64,000 nt of DNA. It comes from JACIYW01 sp014359745. Its GTDB lineage: Bacteria > Pseudomonadota > Alphaproteobacteria > Rhodobacterales > Rhodobacteraceae. A program made the position numbers and the translations under genes. The notes under the pieces were generated by a model. It made no database searches. It was not told the origin of the DNA and saw only the letters and a program-made list of their open reading frames with translations. The stretch covers positions 1 through 64,000 of the forward strand of contig JBNPWE010000012.1 of the NCBI GenBank assembly GCA_050433985.1, given 5' to 3'. Within the stretch, counting starts at the first letter, position 1. Each line of letters begins with the position of its first letter. Positions 18,173 to 27,033 of the stretch are shown piece by piece.

Positions 18173-18394
18173 TCAGATCAGCTGCAAATCGACCAGCACC
18201 GCGCTGGCGGCGGCCAGTTGCGCGGTCGGCAGGTCGATCTTGATGTGCGAGAAGAGGTCCGAGCAGTCGGCCTTGATCCCAGCTTCCTTCAGCGCGGCTT
18301 CAATGGATTCCGCCACCACGTTGGGGCGTGGGCGGTCGAGATGGTCAGGCAGCGTGGCGATGTCGATGCGGATGGTGGTAGTGGCCATGGTCAT
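18173..18394 (-). CDS. Small conserved phage protein, TTTIRID family (copy 1)
   Basis: A 73-residue protein starting MTMATTTIRIDIATLPDHL and ending QLAAASAVLVDLQLI. The homologue in prophage 2 (58,837-59,061) shares the N-terminal TTTIRID strand, IEAALK/RD-EGIKA and the whole C-terminus. I chose the ATG at 18394 because it is the shared start and GGAGGG precedes it; the longer frame to 18574 runs antisense-like through the neighbouring gene. Function unknown. Confidence 0.75.
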   Translation of the reverse strand: MTMATTTIRIDIATLPDHLDRPRPNVVAESIEAALKEAGIKADCSDLFSHIKIDLPTAQLAAASAVLVDLQLI

Positions 18395-18407
18395 GTCCCG
18401 CCCTCCT

Positions 18408-18611
18408 TCAGCGCTTGATCGTCGCGGCGGCGACGCCAGCGGCATAGGCATCTTCCAGCGCTGCGCGGATCGCCCAGACCGCGACATCGTGGAAGTCGAG
18501 GCGATCGCTGTTGTGGGTCTCCAGCGTCTCGATGCTGTGGAAATGCCTGGTTGCGATGTCCAGCAGCAGGGCATCGCTGGGGGCTTTGGCGGGGGCGGTC
18601 TTGGTGGTCAT
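18408..18611 (-). CDS. Small conserved phage protein, HFHSIETLETxNSDRLDFHDV family (copy 1)
   Basis: A 67-residue protein from MTTKTAPAKAPSDALLL. The core HFHSIETLETHNSDRLDFHD is nearly identical to that at 59,068-59,286, differing at one residue. The ATG at 18611 has GGAG at proper spacing; an upstream in-frame ATG at 18638 (MQLNPGDDA) exists in both prophages and is the alternative. This strong conservation suggests an interaction-critical role, but none is known to me. Confidence 0.75.
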   Translation of the reverse strand: MTTKTAPAKAPSDALLLDIATRHFHSIETLETHNSDRLDFHDVAVWAIRAALEDAYAAGVAAATIKR

Positions 18612-18740
18612 GGCGTCGTCTCCGGGGTTGAGTTGCATCGTTTACCTTGGACCCAGAATCGCTCGACGCGGGAGTGTAATCAACTGAATAATCATATCAT
18701 TTCCGTTTAATTCCAATTTCTTGAGGCTCCGTCATTCGCC
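18612..18740. promoter_or_regulatory. Conserved divergent control region before the terminase genes (copy 1)
   Basis: The gap between the leftward small genes and the rightward terminase matches 59,287-59,415 closely. Kept pieces include CATCGTTTACCTTGGACCCA, GTGTAATCAACTGAATAAT and CTTGAGGCTCCGTCA. It sits between divergent operons, so it likely carries the late promoter and the promoter of the leftward group. GTGTAATCA also occurs near 17,800 and may be a shared operator half. Confidence 0.5.
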
Positions 18741-19415
18741 ATGGAAAGTGTGTCCGAGCGCGAGTATTCCGCCCATTCGGGCCTCTCGCGCGGGGCCATC
18801 CAGAAGGCCCGCAAATCCGGGCGGCTGGTGGTCTACAGCGACGGGTCAATCAAAGCCGCCGCGTCTGATGCGCGCCGGGCCGAGATGACTGATCCGGATC
18901 AGCAGCGGCGCAGCACCGGCGGCGACAGCGGATTCTCCGGTCCCGCCGACAGCTCGTCCTATCTGAAGGCCCGCACCGCGCTGACAGTCTACCAGGCGCA
19001 GGACAAGCAGCTCGGCATCCAGAAGAAGAAGAGCACTCTGGTTGATCGCGCCCGGGCGGAAACGCTGGTGTTTCGCATCGCGCGCCAGGAGCGCGATACT
19101 TGGGTCACATGGCCAGCAAGGGTGACCCGCCTCGAACCCGAAGAGGTCTGGTGCGCCGCCGGATCAGGCGTGCTGGCCCGCGGGCTCGCCGCTGCCTGGC
19201 CCAGCGTCCGGCGCCATGTCGTGCAGGTCGGCCGCGATCTCACCCCGCGCGAGGTCGTCGGCGCGCAGGTGCACCGCTATCCGCTGGCGTTCGGGAAGGT
19301 GGCGAAAATCAACCCGCCTTTCCCGAGCGACCCGCACTACGACGCGAAGGCGTGGGAGGTCTTCATCCCCCTCAACCCCGCGCCCGAGTATTGGCACACA
19401 CCCAGCCATAGTTGA
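18741..19415 (+). pseudogene. Small terminase N-terminus fused to a fragment of another protein
   Basis: The first 128 residues (MESVSEREYSAHSGLSRGAI ... WVTWPARV) match the small terminase subunit at 59,416. At about 19,125 homology stops and the frame continues into PEEVWCAAGSGVLARGLAAAW ... PPFPSDPHYDAKAWEV, a piece of a conserved protein I have only a vague memory of from phage genomes. The last 17 codons (about 19,366-19,412) are antisense to the ferric-reductase fragment. Two illegitimate joins therefore made this frame; the DNA-packaging function is lost because the terminase C-terminus and the large subunit are missing. Confidence 0.75.
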
Positions 19416-19740
19416 GCGCAGTCTGGCTTGTTACATCCCAGACCGGCGGCGGCGTCATCGGCGAGACATAAAGAAACGGGTGTGCCACGGCGAGCACAAG
19501 AGCGGCGCGCGCGAGGAGCTGATGGGCGCGCATGATGACATCCGATCCCGCGCGCCGCGTGACGCCCCGGAAGCGGCCCAGCAGGAAGAACTCGGCAAGG
19601 ATAATGGCAAGTGCCAACAACCCCGCGCCGCTGGCCAGATCGTCCGCCAGCGGGCGGGGTGGCAAGCCCTGCGCCCATGCCAGCACAAGCGGCAGGAACA
19701 CAAGGACAAGGTAGAGGGGAACAAGGATGGCGATGGGCAT
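19372..19740 (-). pseudogene. 5' fragment of a ferric reductase-like membrane protein
   Basis: The first 115 or so residues of a ferric-reductase-like transmembrane protein: one hydrophobic segment at residues 2-22, a second at 40-55 and a third (ARAALVLAVAHPFLYVS) with a candidate haem-ligand histidine. The frame runs into prophage 1 sequence at about 19,370-19,400 and the rest of the gene is gone. It lies downstream of phaC on the same strand, so it was the distal gene of the ftsH-phaC group. This join is the chromosomal border of the prophage remnant. Confidence 0.6.
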
Positions 19741-19788
19741 GGCGGAAACGGGGCCTCGTTGGATCGGGGGGCGGATGGGGCCCCTGCC

Positions 19789-21504
19789 TCAGGTCTGGTG
19801 GATATACGTCCCCGGCGCATCTGCAAGGGCGGGGTGGTCCGCGTGGCTGCCGGGGGCGCGCGCAGCCATAGCGCCGCTGCTGTGCCGCGCCAGCCAGCGC
19901 CCCCATTCTGGCCACCAAGGAACCTTGCACCGGTTCATGCGCCGAAAGCCAGCTGTCTGGGTCGCGGTAGCGCCCCCCGGCAGGCCGGTGGCCGACCCGG
20001 TAATGCCGCCCCCCATGCCCCGGCTCTGACAGGATACCGCTGTTATGGCCACCTTTAGTGAGCAGGAACTGCATATCGCAATCGGTGAAAAGCGCGGTCT
20101 TGTAGACGGAACGCCACGGCGCGATGTAGTCGGATTCAGTGCCGACGACAAAAATTGGCACCGTGATATCCTTGAGCGCGATCACCCGCCTCTCGACGGC
20201 AAAGCGGCCCGCCGTGATGCGGTTTTCCAGAAATATCCCGCGCAGATATTCCGAATGCATCCTTGCCGACATCCGCGTCGTATCATTGACCCAGACGGTC
20301 ATATCCATGGGCAAATCCGGCTCTCCGAGGAAATAGCGCCGCACCGCGCGCGACCAGATCAGATCTTCGGACCGGATCGCGGCAAAGGCCCCCGACGTCT
20401 GTGGCCGGTCGAGATAGCCCTGCGACCACATCAGGTCCTCCAGAAAGGCGACCTGACTCTCGTCGAGGAAAAGCAGCAACTCGCCCGCTTCGGCGAAATC
20501 CACCTGCGCGGCCATCAACGTGACCGAGGCGAGGCGCTGGTCACAGTCGCGCGCCATCGCCGCCGCCGCGATGGCCAGAAGCGTGCCGCCAAGACAATAG
20601 CCGCTGGCATGCACCTTCTGCCCCGGAACGATCGTGTTGACCACCTCCAGCGCCTGCATGATCCCTTGCTTGCGATACTCCTCCAGCGACAGTTCAGCGT
20701 GTTCCGCGCCGGGATTGCGCCATGAGATGCAGAACACCGTGTAGCCCTGACCAACCAGCCAACGGATAAAGGAATTCTCGGGCGAGAGATCGAGGATGTA
20801 GTATTTCATGATCCAGGCCGACACGATCAGCACCGGTTCGGCCTACACCTTGTCCGTGGTGGAGGAATACTGGATCAGTTCCATCAACTCGTTGCGATAG
20901 ACCACGGCACCCGGCGTGCAGGCCAGCACCTTGCCCAGTGCGAATGGCGCCTTGTCCCAAGGGAATCGCATTTGGAACTGACCCGCCGCGCTGCGCGTGA
21001 AAAACGGCTCTCACAACCTGCGAACGCAATGAGAAAGCACGTTTCGTTCCTCGTACGTTCACGTCCGTGTGTGTCCAAAATCCAAATGCGATAGCCCTGC
21101 GCCTTGTCCCAGCCTTGATGCGACCAGCGCGTATCATAGGGCCCTGGCTTGAAGGGCTTTTCAGAGGGCTGGCCAAGCATCTGCGCGGACGTGTACTGCG
21201 CCAGCTTCATCGCATTGACCTGTGCCCGCTCCATCAGTTCGAGTTGTCGCCCCGGCGCGCGGCCCAGATGCATGGCCCAATCGCTCCAGGCATCGATCAT
21301 CGCATGGGGCGACAGCCCGCCGGTGAACCGTGCAAGGCTGGCCATGGCGCTGCGGTCGAGGGCGGCGTGGGGATGCGGCGCCGGGTCCGCAGGGCAGACC
21401 GGGGCAGCCTGCGGCGGCACCATGGCGGGCAGTTGCGGCGCGCCTTCCGGGGCCGGTGACGTGGAGTGACGGCTGGCTGGCAGACGAGTGGATTTGCGGG
21501 TCAT
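19789..21504 (-). pseudogene. phaC: Poly(3-hydroxyalkanoate) synthase-like gene, multiply broken
   Basis: PhaC polymerises hydroxyacyl-CoA. Here the N-terminus (to GPYDTRWSHQGWD, near 21,115) runs into an unrelated stretch of about 110 bases, and the family's middle N-domain is missing. The frame resumes at FQMRFPWDKAPFALGKV and meets a TAG at about 20,846 (TTDKV-stop-AEPVLIV). It continues with the lipase-box region (HASGYCLGGT with Cys). Near 19,925 one extra T shifts the frame before WWPEWGRWLARHSSG, and the end is LADAPGTYIHQT. At least four lesions make it a pseudogene. It overlaps the upstream ftsH stop by 4 bases. Confidence 0.85.
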
Positions 21505-23330
21505 GCGGCGGTCACCTCCTGTGGTTTGAGGGGGGCGAAATCGGCTGGCGTGATCGTCTCGCGTTCCAGAAAAAGCCGCGCCCCGGATTCGAGATCATCG
21601 CGGTTGTCGCGCAAAAGGCCGACCGCCCGATCATAGGCTGCGCCAATCAAATCCCGCACCGCAAGATCGACCTCGCGCGCGGTGGCCTCGGAATGGTCGC
21701 GCGGCGAGAAGCTGACCTTGTCCTCGCCCAGATAACCGCCGCGATCCTGTTCCAGCACCGCTTGCCCCAGCGTCTTGTGCATCCCGAAGCGGGTGACGAT
21801 CTGACGCGCGATATCGGTGGCGCGCACCAGATCATCCGCCGCACCTGTGGACCATTCGTCAAAGCGGATATCTTCCGCCGCGCGCCCCGCCAGAAGCATC
21901 ACCATGCGGTTCTCAAGCTCTGACCGGGTGATCAGGAACCGGTCCTCAGTGGGACGGGTCAGCGTATATCCCAAGGCCCCGATGGTGCGCGGGATGATCG
22001 AGACCTTGTGCACCGGATCGGCCCCCGGCAGGCGCGCGGCGGCCAGTGCATGGCCCATCTCGTGCCATGCCACGGTTTCGCGTTCATGCGCGTTTAGCAG
22101 ATGCCCCTTGCGCTCCATCCCCGCCACGACGCGTTCCAGTGCCGAAGTGATATCCTGCATCGTCACCCGCGCGGCCCCGCGCCTTGTGGCATGGATCGCC
22201 GCTTCGTTCACCAGATTGGCCAGTTCCGCCCCGGTAAAACCGGGCGTGAGACCGGCCGCAGCATCGACATCCAGGCTTGGGTCAACCTCTACCTTGCGCA
22301 AATGCACGCGCAGGATCGCGGCCCGCCCGATCTTGTCGGGGCGGTCCACCACAACCTGACGGTCGAACCGTCCCGCCCGCATCAGCGCCGGGTCCAGAAT
22401 CTCGGGACGGTTGGTCGCGGCCAGAAGCACGACCCGTTCGCGCGGGTCGAACCCGTCAAGTTCCGCCAGAAGCTGGTTGAGTGTCTGTTCCTTTTCGTCA
22501 TGCCCGCCGCCAAAGCCGCCAATGCTGCGGCGGCGGCCGAGCGCGTCCAGTTCGTCGATGAAAATGATGCAGGGCGCGGCCTTGCGCGCCTGATCGAACA
22601 GGTCGCGCACCCGCGCGGCGCCCACGCCCACGCCCACGCCCACGAACATCTCGACAAACTCGCTGCCCGAAATGGAAAAGAACGGCACGCCCGCCTCTCC
22701 CGCGATGGCGCGGGCGAACAATGTCTTGCCGGTGCCAGGCGGGCCGGTCAGCAGGATGCCCTTGGGGATGCGCGCGCCAAGACGCCCGTATTTCTCAGGC
22801 TCCTTCAGGAAATCCACGACTTCCTTGAGTTCCGCCTTGGCCTCGTCCACGCCCGCGACATCGTCAAAGGTCACGCCGGTGTTGCGCTCGACATAGACCT
22901 TGGCGCGGGACTTGCCGACATTCATCATGCCGCCCATGCCCTGTTTCTCGATCATTCCACGCAAGAGGAAACTCCAGAGCGCAAAGATCAGCAGGATCGG
23001 CACGACCCAGGACAAGACGGTGGCAAGAAATGTATTCTGCACCGTGCCGTCAAATTCCGCGCCTGATCTTTCCAGCCGTTCGGTCAGATCCGGGGGCACG
23101 ATGTTGGTGACAAAATGGGTGTTGCCGTCAATCGCGTCGCGATAGCGCCCCTCGACCTGCTCGGCGCGCACGGTGACCGACGCGATGCGGTTCGACTCGA
23201 GATATTCCAGAAAGGTGCTGTAGGGTATGCGTTCGGTGACCGAGGCCTGCGACAACCACGATTGCACCAGCAACAACGCCATGAAGGCGGCGGCGAAATA
23301 CCAGAGGTGGATCTGCTGTTTCTTGTCCAC
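21501..23330 (-). CDS. ftsH: ATP-dependent zinc metalloprotease FtsH (paralogue with GV insertion)
   Basis: A 609-residue membrane AAA protease. Two membrane segments (about 7-25 and 103-124) flank a periplasmic region. Walker A is GPPGTGKT (196-203), Walker B IIFIDE, and the zinc site HEMGH (423-427). It degrades membrane and short-lived proteins as a hexamer. The pore-loop region reads MFVGVGVGVGA where other FtsH proteins have MFVGVGA, from four copies of GCCCAC (22,620-22,643). The GTG at 23330 follows GGAG and puts MDKKQQIHLWYF first; the frame to 23444 runs over the FNR box and is unlikely to be translated. It heads the ftsH-phaC-ferric reductase operon. Confidence 0.9.
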   Translation of the reverse strand: MDKKQQIHLWYFAAAFMALLLVQSWLSQASVTERIPYSTFLEYLESNRIASVTVRAEQVEGRYRDAIDGNTHFVTNIVPPDLTERLERSGAEFDGTVQNTFLATVLSWVVPILLIFALWSFLLRGMIEKQGMGGMMNVGKSRAKVYVERNTGVTFDDVAGVDEAKAELKEVVDFLKEPEKYGRLGARIPKGILLTGPPGTGKTLFARAIAGEAGVPFFSISGSEFVEMFVGVGVGVGAARVRDLFDQARKAAPCIIFIDELDALGRRRSIGGFGGGHDEKEQTLNQLLAELDGFDPRERVVLLAATNRPEILDPALMRAGRFDRQVVVDRPDKIGRAAILRVHLRKVEVDPSLDVDAAAGLTPGFTGAELANLVNEAAIHATRRGAARVTMQDITSALERVVAGMERKGHLLNAHERETVAWHEMGHALAAARLPGADPVHKVSIIPRTIGALGYTLTRPTEDRFLITRSELENRMVMLLAGRAAEDIRFDEWSTGAADDLVRATDIARQIVTRFGMHKTLGQAVLEQDRGGYLGEDKVSFSPRDHSEATAREVDLAVRDLIGAAYDRAVGLLRDNRDDLESGARLFLERETITPADFAPLKPQEVTAA

Positions 23331-23430
23331 GACGTCTCCATCCAATCTATGCGCGTTCCGCGGCAGGGACTGAACTGCCTGTCGGCGGTGCGGGCCAATT
23401 GCAACCTTGCTTAATTCTGCCGCGCTGCCC

Positions 23431-23444
23431 CTGATTTGAATCAA
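23431..23444. promoter_or_regulatory. FNR/FnrL-type box
   Basis: CTGATTTGAATCAA fits the FNR consensus TTGAT-N4-ATCAA at nine of ten positions. It lies about 100 bases upstream of the ftsH start, in the divergent gap between ftsH and the P-type ATPase. It suggests low-oxygen control of ftsH and possibly of the ATPase. It is the only good match I noticed in this gap. Confidence 0.6.
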
Positions 23445-23746
23445 GTCGCCGAACAGATCCGTCGCTAAAGATGCGGCATGGCGATTCTAGACACACACAA
23501 TCCGCTTCTGTTGGTCAAAGCTGACACTACACGAAGATCGCGATTGGTTCCACGTCGCCTCTGGCACGACGAGGCGGTCGAGTGGGATGCTACGGCCGGT
23601 TCAGTCTTCGGACAGTACCTAAATCTTCGCTGTCTTGTCCCTGATCTGCCTTTAAGGCTTTCTAACGTGGATAGTCTTTGCGAGTGGGGGATGATGATCG
23701 CGCATTTGTGGCAGGTATCGGCGACGATTACGGAGAAGGCAAACCG
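23445..23746. other. Intergenic region between ftsH and the cation ATPase
   Basis: About 300 bases with no convincing gene. A 90-codon open frame (23,478-23,750) ends in an ATGA overlap with the ATPase start, but its codon use is unlike the neighbours and I see no family. The region probably holds the ATPase promoter. Confidence 0.4.
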
Positions 23747-26464
23747 ATGACCGATTTCGTTCCAGCCGAAAACATGCACAACAAGCCGCATGATGTCGTG
23801 CTCGAAAACCTCGGTGCGACGATGGCAGGGCTTAGCGTTGAAGACGCCGCCCGCCGTCTGGCGGAACATGGCCCGAACCGCCTGCCGGAACCGCCCAAAC
23901 GCAATCCGGCCCTGCGGTTCCTTGCGCATTTCCACAATGTGCTGATCTATGTTCTGCTTGGGTCTTCGGTGGTTACGGCGGCACTGGGACATTGGATAGA
24001 TACCGGGGTGATCCTTGCCGTGGTCATCGTCAACGCGATCATCGGTTTCGTGCAGGAGGGCCGGGCCGAGCAGGCGATGGCCGCGATCCGCGACATGCTT
24101 GCGCCGCATTGCGCCGTGCTGCGCAACGGGCAACGGGTGACTGTTGATGCGGCGGATCTGGTGCCCGGCGACATCGTGCTGGTCGAGGCGGGCGACCGCG
24201 TGCCTGCCGACCTGCGGCTGATCGAGGCGCGCGGCCTCAAGGCCGAAGAGGCGATCCTCACCGGCGAATCCGTGCCCACGGACAAGGCGACCGCGCCGGT
24301 CTCTGCGGATGCGGCGCTTGGCGATCAATCGTCGATGCTATTCTCCGGCACGCTCATCGCGTCGGGCACGGGGCGCGGCGTGGTCACGGCCACCGGCGGC
24401 GATAGCCAGATCGGACGCATCAGCGGGATGCTGGGCAGCATCGAGACGCTGACCACGCCACTGGTGGAACAGATGGACCTCTTCGCGCGCAGGCTGACGG
24501 TGTTCATCCTGATCGTGGCGGCTTCGGTCCTGACTTACGGGTATTTCGTGGGCCACATGCCGTTTCGCGACCTTTTCATGGCGATTGTCGGCCTCTCTGT
24601 CGCGGCGATTCCCGAAGGGTTGCCTGCGGTTCTGACCATCACGCTTGCGGTCGGTGTGACGGCGATGGCGCGGCGCAACGCGATCATCCGCCGCCTGCCT
24701 GCGATTGAAACGCTGGGGGCGGTGTCGGTGATCTGCACTGACAAGACCGGCACGCTTACGCGCAATGAAATGATGGTCGCGGCACTGGCGGCGGCTGGGC
24801 ATGTGTTCTCGGTCGATGGCAGCGGCTATGCCCCGCACGGGGCGTTGCGCTGGCGTGATGCCGATGCAGACCCCGGCGATCACGCGGTTCTGAGTGAGTT
24901 TGCAAGGGTTGCGGCGCTCTGTAACGATGCCGTGCTGCACAACCACGGTGACGACTGGCGGGTTGAGGGCGACCCGATGGAGGGTGCGCTGGCGGCATTG
25001 GTCGGCAAGATCACCGGCGGCGGACAGATGTCGTTTGACGACTGGACACGGGTTGACGCGATCCCGTTCGATGCGGCGCATCGCTACATGGCGACGCTCG
25101 ACCGTGGCCCCGTTGGCCGATCGTTCATCCATGTTAAGGGCGCGCCCGAAGCGGTGCTGAAACTCTGCGCCGACCAGCGTGGCGACGGCGGCGTGACAGG
25201 ACCGCTCGACGAGGCGTATTGGCACGCCAAGGTCGAGGAACTCGCGGCAGAGGGGCAGCGGGTGATCGCGGTCGCCACAGGCGCGGCCCCCGCAGATCAG
25301 ACCGGCCTCGCCGCTGGCGGCCTTGACGGGCAACTCACCCTCATTGGCCTCATCGGGCTGATCGACCCGCCCCGCCCCGAGGCGATCGCGGCGGTTGCGG
25401 AATGTCATGCCGCCGGTATCCGCGTCAAGATGATCACCGGGGATCACGGCGCCACGGCGGCGGCCATTGGCGCAATGATCGGGCTTAGAAACAGCACGCG
25501 CGTGTTGACCGGCGCTGACCTTGAGGCGATGGACGATGCCGCCTTGGCCGAGGCGGCGGTTGCGACAGATATTTTTGCCCGCACCTCCCCTGCCGACAAG
25601 CTTCGCCTTGTCACCGCGTTGCAGGCGCGCGGGCTAGCCGTGGCGATGACCGGCGACGGGGTGAATGATGCGCCCGCCCTCAAGCGCGCGGATGCCGGGA
25701 TCGCCATGGGCCTCAAGGGCAGCGAAGCCGCCAAGGAAGCCGCCGATCTGGTCTTGGCCGATGACAATTTCGCCTCTATCGCTGCGGCGGTGCGCGAGGG
25801 GCGCACGGTCTATGACAACATCAAGAAGGTGATCAGCTGGACCTTGCCCACAAACGCGGGCGAAGCAATGACGATCATGGTGGCGCTGTTCGTCGGCATG
25901 GCGCTACCGATCACGGCGGTGCAGATCCTCTGGGTCAATCTCGTCACGGCCGTCACCCTTGGCCTGGCGCTTGCGTTCGAGCCGTCAGAACCGGGCACTA
26001 TGCGCCGCCCTCCGCGCGCGCGTGGCGCGCCGCTTCTGACCGGCACGCTGATCTGGCAGATCGTCCTTGTCTCGACGCTGATCCTGGTGGCGGTTTTCGG
26101 CATGTTTTTCTACGCGACAGACAAGGGCTATCCGGACCATCTCGCGCAGACCATTGCAATGAACACCCTTGTCGTACTTCAGATCTTTTACCTTTTCTTC
26201 ATCCGCAACATCCATGGCCCCTCCCTGACCTGGGCGGCGGCAAGGGGCACGCCGGTCGTTTGGACCTGCGTGATCGCCGTGACCGCGTCGCAATTCGCCA
26301 TCACCTACCTGCCGCCGCTTCAGGCCGTCTTTGGCACCCACGCCGTGCCACTTTTCGATGGGATTTTGATCGTCGCGATTGGTGTTGCCTTCTTCGCGCT
26401 GATCGAAACGGAAAAGCAGATGCGGCTTGCCTTCCTTCCGCGCACGACAGATCAAAAACCTTGA
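23747..26464 (+). CDS. P-type cation-transporting ATPase (P2 type)
   Basis: A 905-residue P2-type ATPase of the Ca/Na-pump style. It has an N-terminal cation_ATPase_N segment, the actuator TGES (172-175), PEGLP in M4 (289-293), the phosphorylation site TDKTGTLT with Asp332, KGAPE in the nucleotide domain, TGDGVNDAPALK in the hinge, and a C-terminal domain with four hydrophobic segments. It uses ATP to export a cation, which I cannot identify; PEGLP is the Ca/Na/K-type rather than the heavy-metal CPC motif. The ATG at 23747 follows GGAGAAGG. Divergent from ftsH across a gap with an FNR box, it is likely part of the same stress regulon. Confidence 0.9.
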   Translation: MTDFVPAENMHNKPHDVVLENLGATMAGLSVEDAARRLAEHGPNRLPEPPKRNPALRFLAHFHNVLIYVLLGSSVVTAALGHWIDTGVILAVVIVNAIIGFVQEGRAEQAMAAIRDMLAPHCAVLRNGQRVTVDAADLVPGDIVLVEAGDRVPADLRLIEARGLKAEEAILTGESVPTDKATAPVSADAALGDQSSMLFSGTLIASGTGRGVVTATGGDSQIGRISGMLGSIETLTTPLVEQMDLFARRLTVFILIVAASVLTYGYFVGHMPFRDLFMAIVGLSVAAIPEGLPAVLTITLAVGVTAMARRNAIIRRLPAIETLGAVSVICTDKTGTLTRNEMMVAALAAAGHVFSVDGSGYAPHGALRWRDADADPGDHAVLSEFARVAALCNDAVLHNHGDDWRVEGDPMEGALAALVGKITGGGQMSFDDWTRVDAIPFDAAHRYMATLDRGPVGRSFIHVKGAPEAVLKLCADQRGDGGVTGPLDEAYWHAKVEELAAEGQRVIAVATGAAPADQTGLAAGGLDGQLTLIGLIGLIDPPRPEAIAAVAECHAAGIRVKMITGDHGATAAAIGAMIGLRNSTRVLTGADLEAMDDAALAEAAVATDIFARTSPADKLRLVTALQARGLAVAMTGDGVNDAPALKRADAGIAMGLKGSEAAKEAADLVLADDNFASIAAAVREGRTVYDNIKKVISWTLPTNAGEAMTIMVALFVGMALPITAVQILWVNLVTAVTLGLALAFEPSEPGTMRRPPRARGAPLLTGTLIWQIVLVSTLILVAVFGMFFYATDKGYPDHLAQTIAMNTLVVLQIFYLFFIRNIHGPSLTWAAARGTPVVWTCVIAVTASQFAITYLPPLQAVFGTHAVPLFDGILIVAIGVAFFALIETEKQMRLAFLPRTTDQKP

Positions 26465-26490
26465 AACGCGGCACAAAAAGGCGAGCAGGC

Positions 26491-26619
26491 CTTGATGCTC
26501 CATCCAATTATTTCGGCGGTTACAAAGTCTTTGTCGAAGGCTTGCCTGATGATGAAGCGTCGACTTGGTTGAGGTACGGCGACGACAATGAGGATGTGCT
26601 TCCCGTCAAAGGCGATTAG
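26491..26619 (+). pseudogene. Fragment of a second Z1-domain gene
   Basis: The frame LDAPSNYFGGYKVF ... YGDDNEDVLPVKGD matches LDAPSNYFGAQKVF ... IDDNEDILPMKHR inside the Z1 protein (near 6,450-6,560), including the exact LDAPSNYFG start. About 42 codons remain, with neither the P-loop nor the helicase motifs. It is a scrap of another MORC/Z1-type system that once lay next to the ATPase, or a product of a translocation. The flanks are unrelated. Confidence 0.7.
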
Positions 26620-26910
26620 AGAACCTTGACGGACACTACCCGTGCTACATATAGTGACTCACCGACTGGTTATGGTGTTCGCGATCCTCTTGCGCGTCAC
26701 TTAAACTCAACTAAGTGATCCGAGGAAGAATAGCTAGTGAAGCGTAACGCCTCTTCTTCGATTTTGAGTGTGAAACGCAGAGTTGGGGCAGTAACGATGA
26801 TCCGATCTGGTCTCGACTGGGTGTATGTTCAGTAGTAAGTAAGGAGATGCTAGAAAACTTCAAACGGTGCTTGCTATAAAAATAAAGTCTTCGATAACAA
26901 GGTAGTATTG
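26620..26910. other. AT-richer intergenic region, no gene seen
   Basis: About 290 bases with frequent stops in all frames. GC drops here and stays lower through the glycan cluster, so this is probably the left border of that island. It should hold the promoter of the following small genes. Confidence 0.4.
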
Positions 26911-27009
26911 ATGCAAGCAGTGAAACAAAAACAGTATGTTCTGGCTCTAACGCTTTTCGTAGTTTGTCTTTTGAAATTTATGATTCCGCCGACAATGCTT
27001 GTTCTTTAG
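26911..27009 (+). CDS. Possible 32-residue membrane peptide
   Basis: An ATG at 26911, preceded by AAGG at good spacing, opens MQAVKQKQYVLALTLFVVC and continues as a single hydrophobic helix to a TAG at 27007-27009. It is in the same frame as the broken sulfotransferase-like gene just downstream. It may therefore be the N-terminal anchor of that gene cut by a nonsense codon, or an independent small protein. Confidence 0.35.
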   Translation: MQAVKQKQYVLALTLFVVCLLKFMIPPTMLVL

Positions 27010-27033
27010 CTTGTCCAAAAAGGGGATATTCTC

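Larger units (their letters stand above)
118..19370. mobile_element. Prophage 1: decayed lambdoid prophage with defence cargo
   Basis: Gene order parallels prophage 2. Methyltransferase 3' part (118-943) and the MSIQGRIGR protein (956-1618) match 47,617-49,095. DUF3489, the small conserved genes and the small terminase (16,750-19,124) match 57,434-59,800. Between them lie a Vsr/C5-MTase/MORC/Z1/DUF4420/AIPR operon and an exonuclease-RecQ-UvrD gene. The left side is cut by an IS256-like end, and the right side stops inside the small terminase and runs into a truncated ferric-reductase gene. No integrase, large terminase or structural genes remain, so it should be unable to form particles. Confidence 0.8.

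Noticed and set aside
19125..19365. Reading the small-terminase fusion as a new two-domain protein
   Set aside because: Its last part is antisense of the ferric-reductase fragment and both joins fall at the prophage border, so deletion debris explains it better.
23478..23750. 90-codon frame that ends in an ATGA overlap with the cation ATPase
   Set aside because: The overlap is suggestive, but codon use is unlike the neighbours, no ribosome site is clear and the sequence has no recognisable family.
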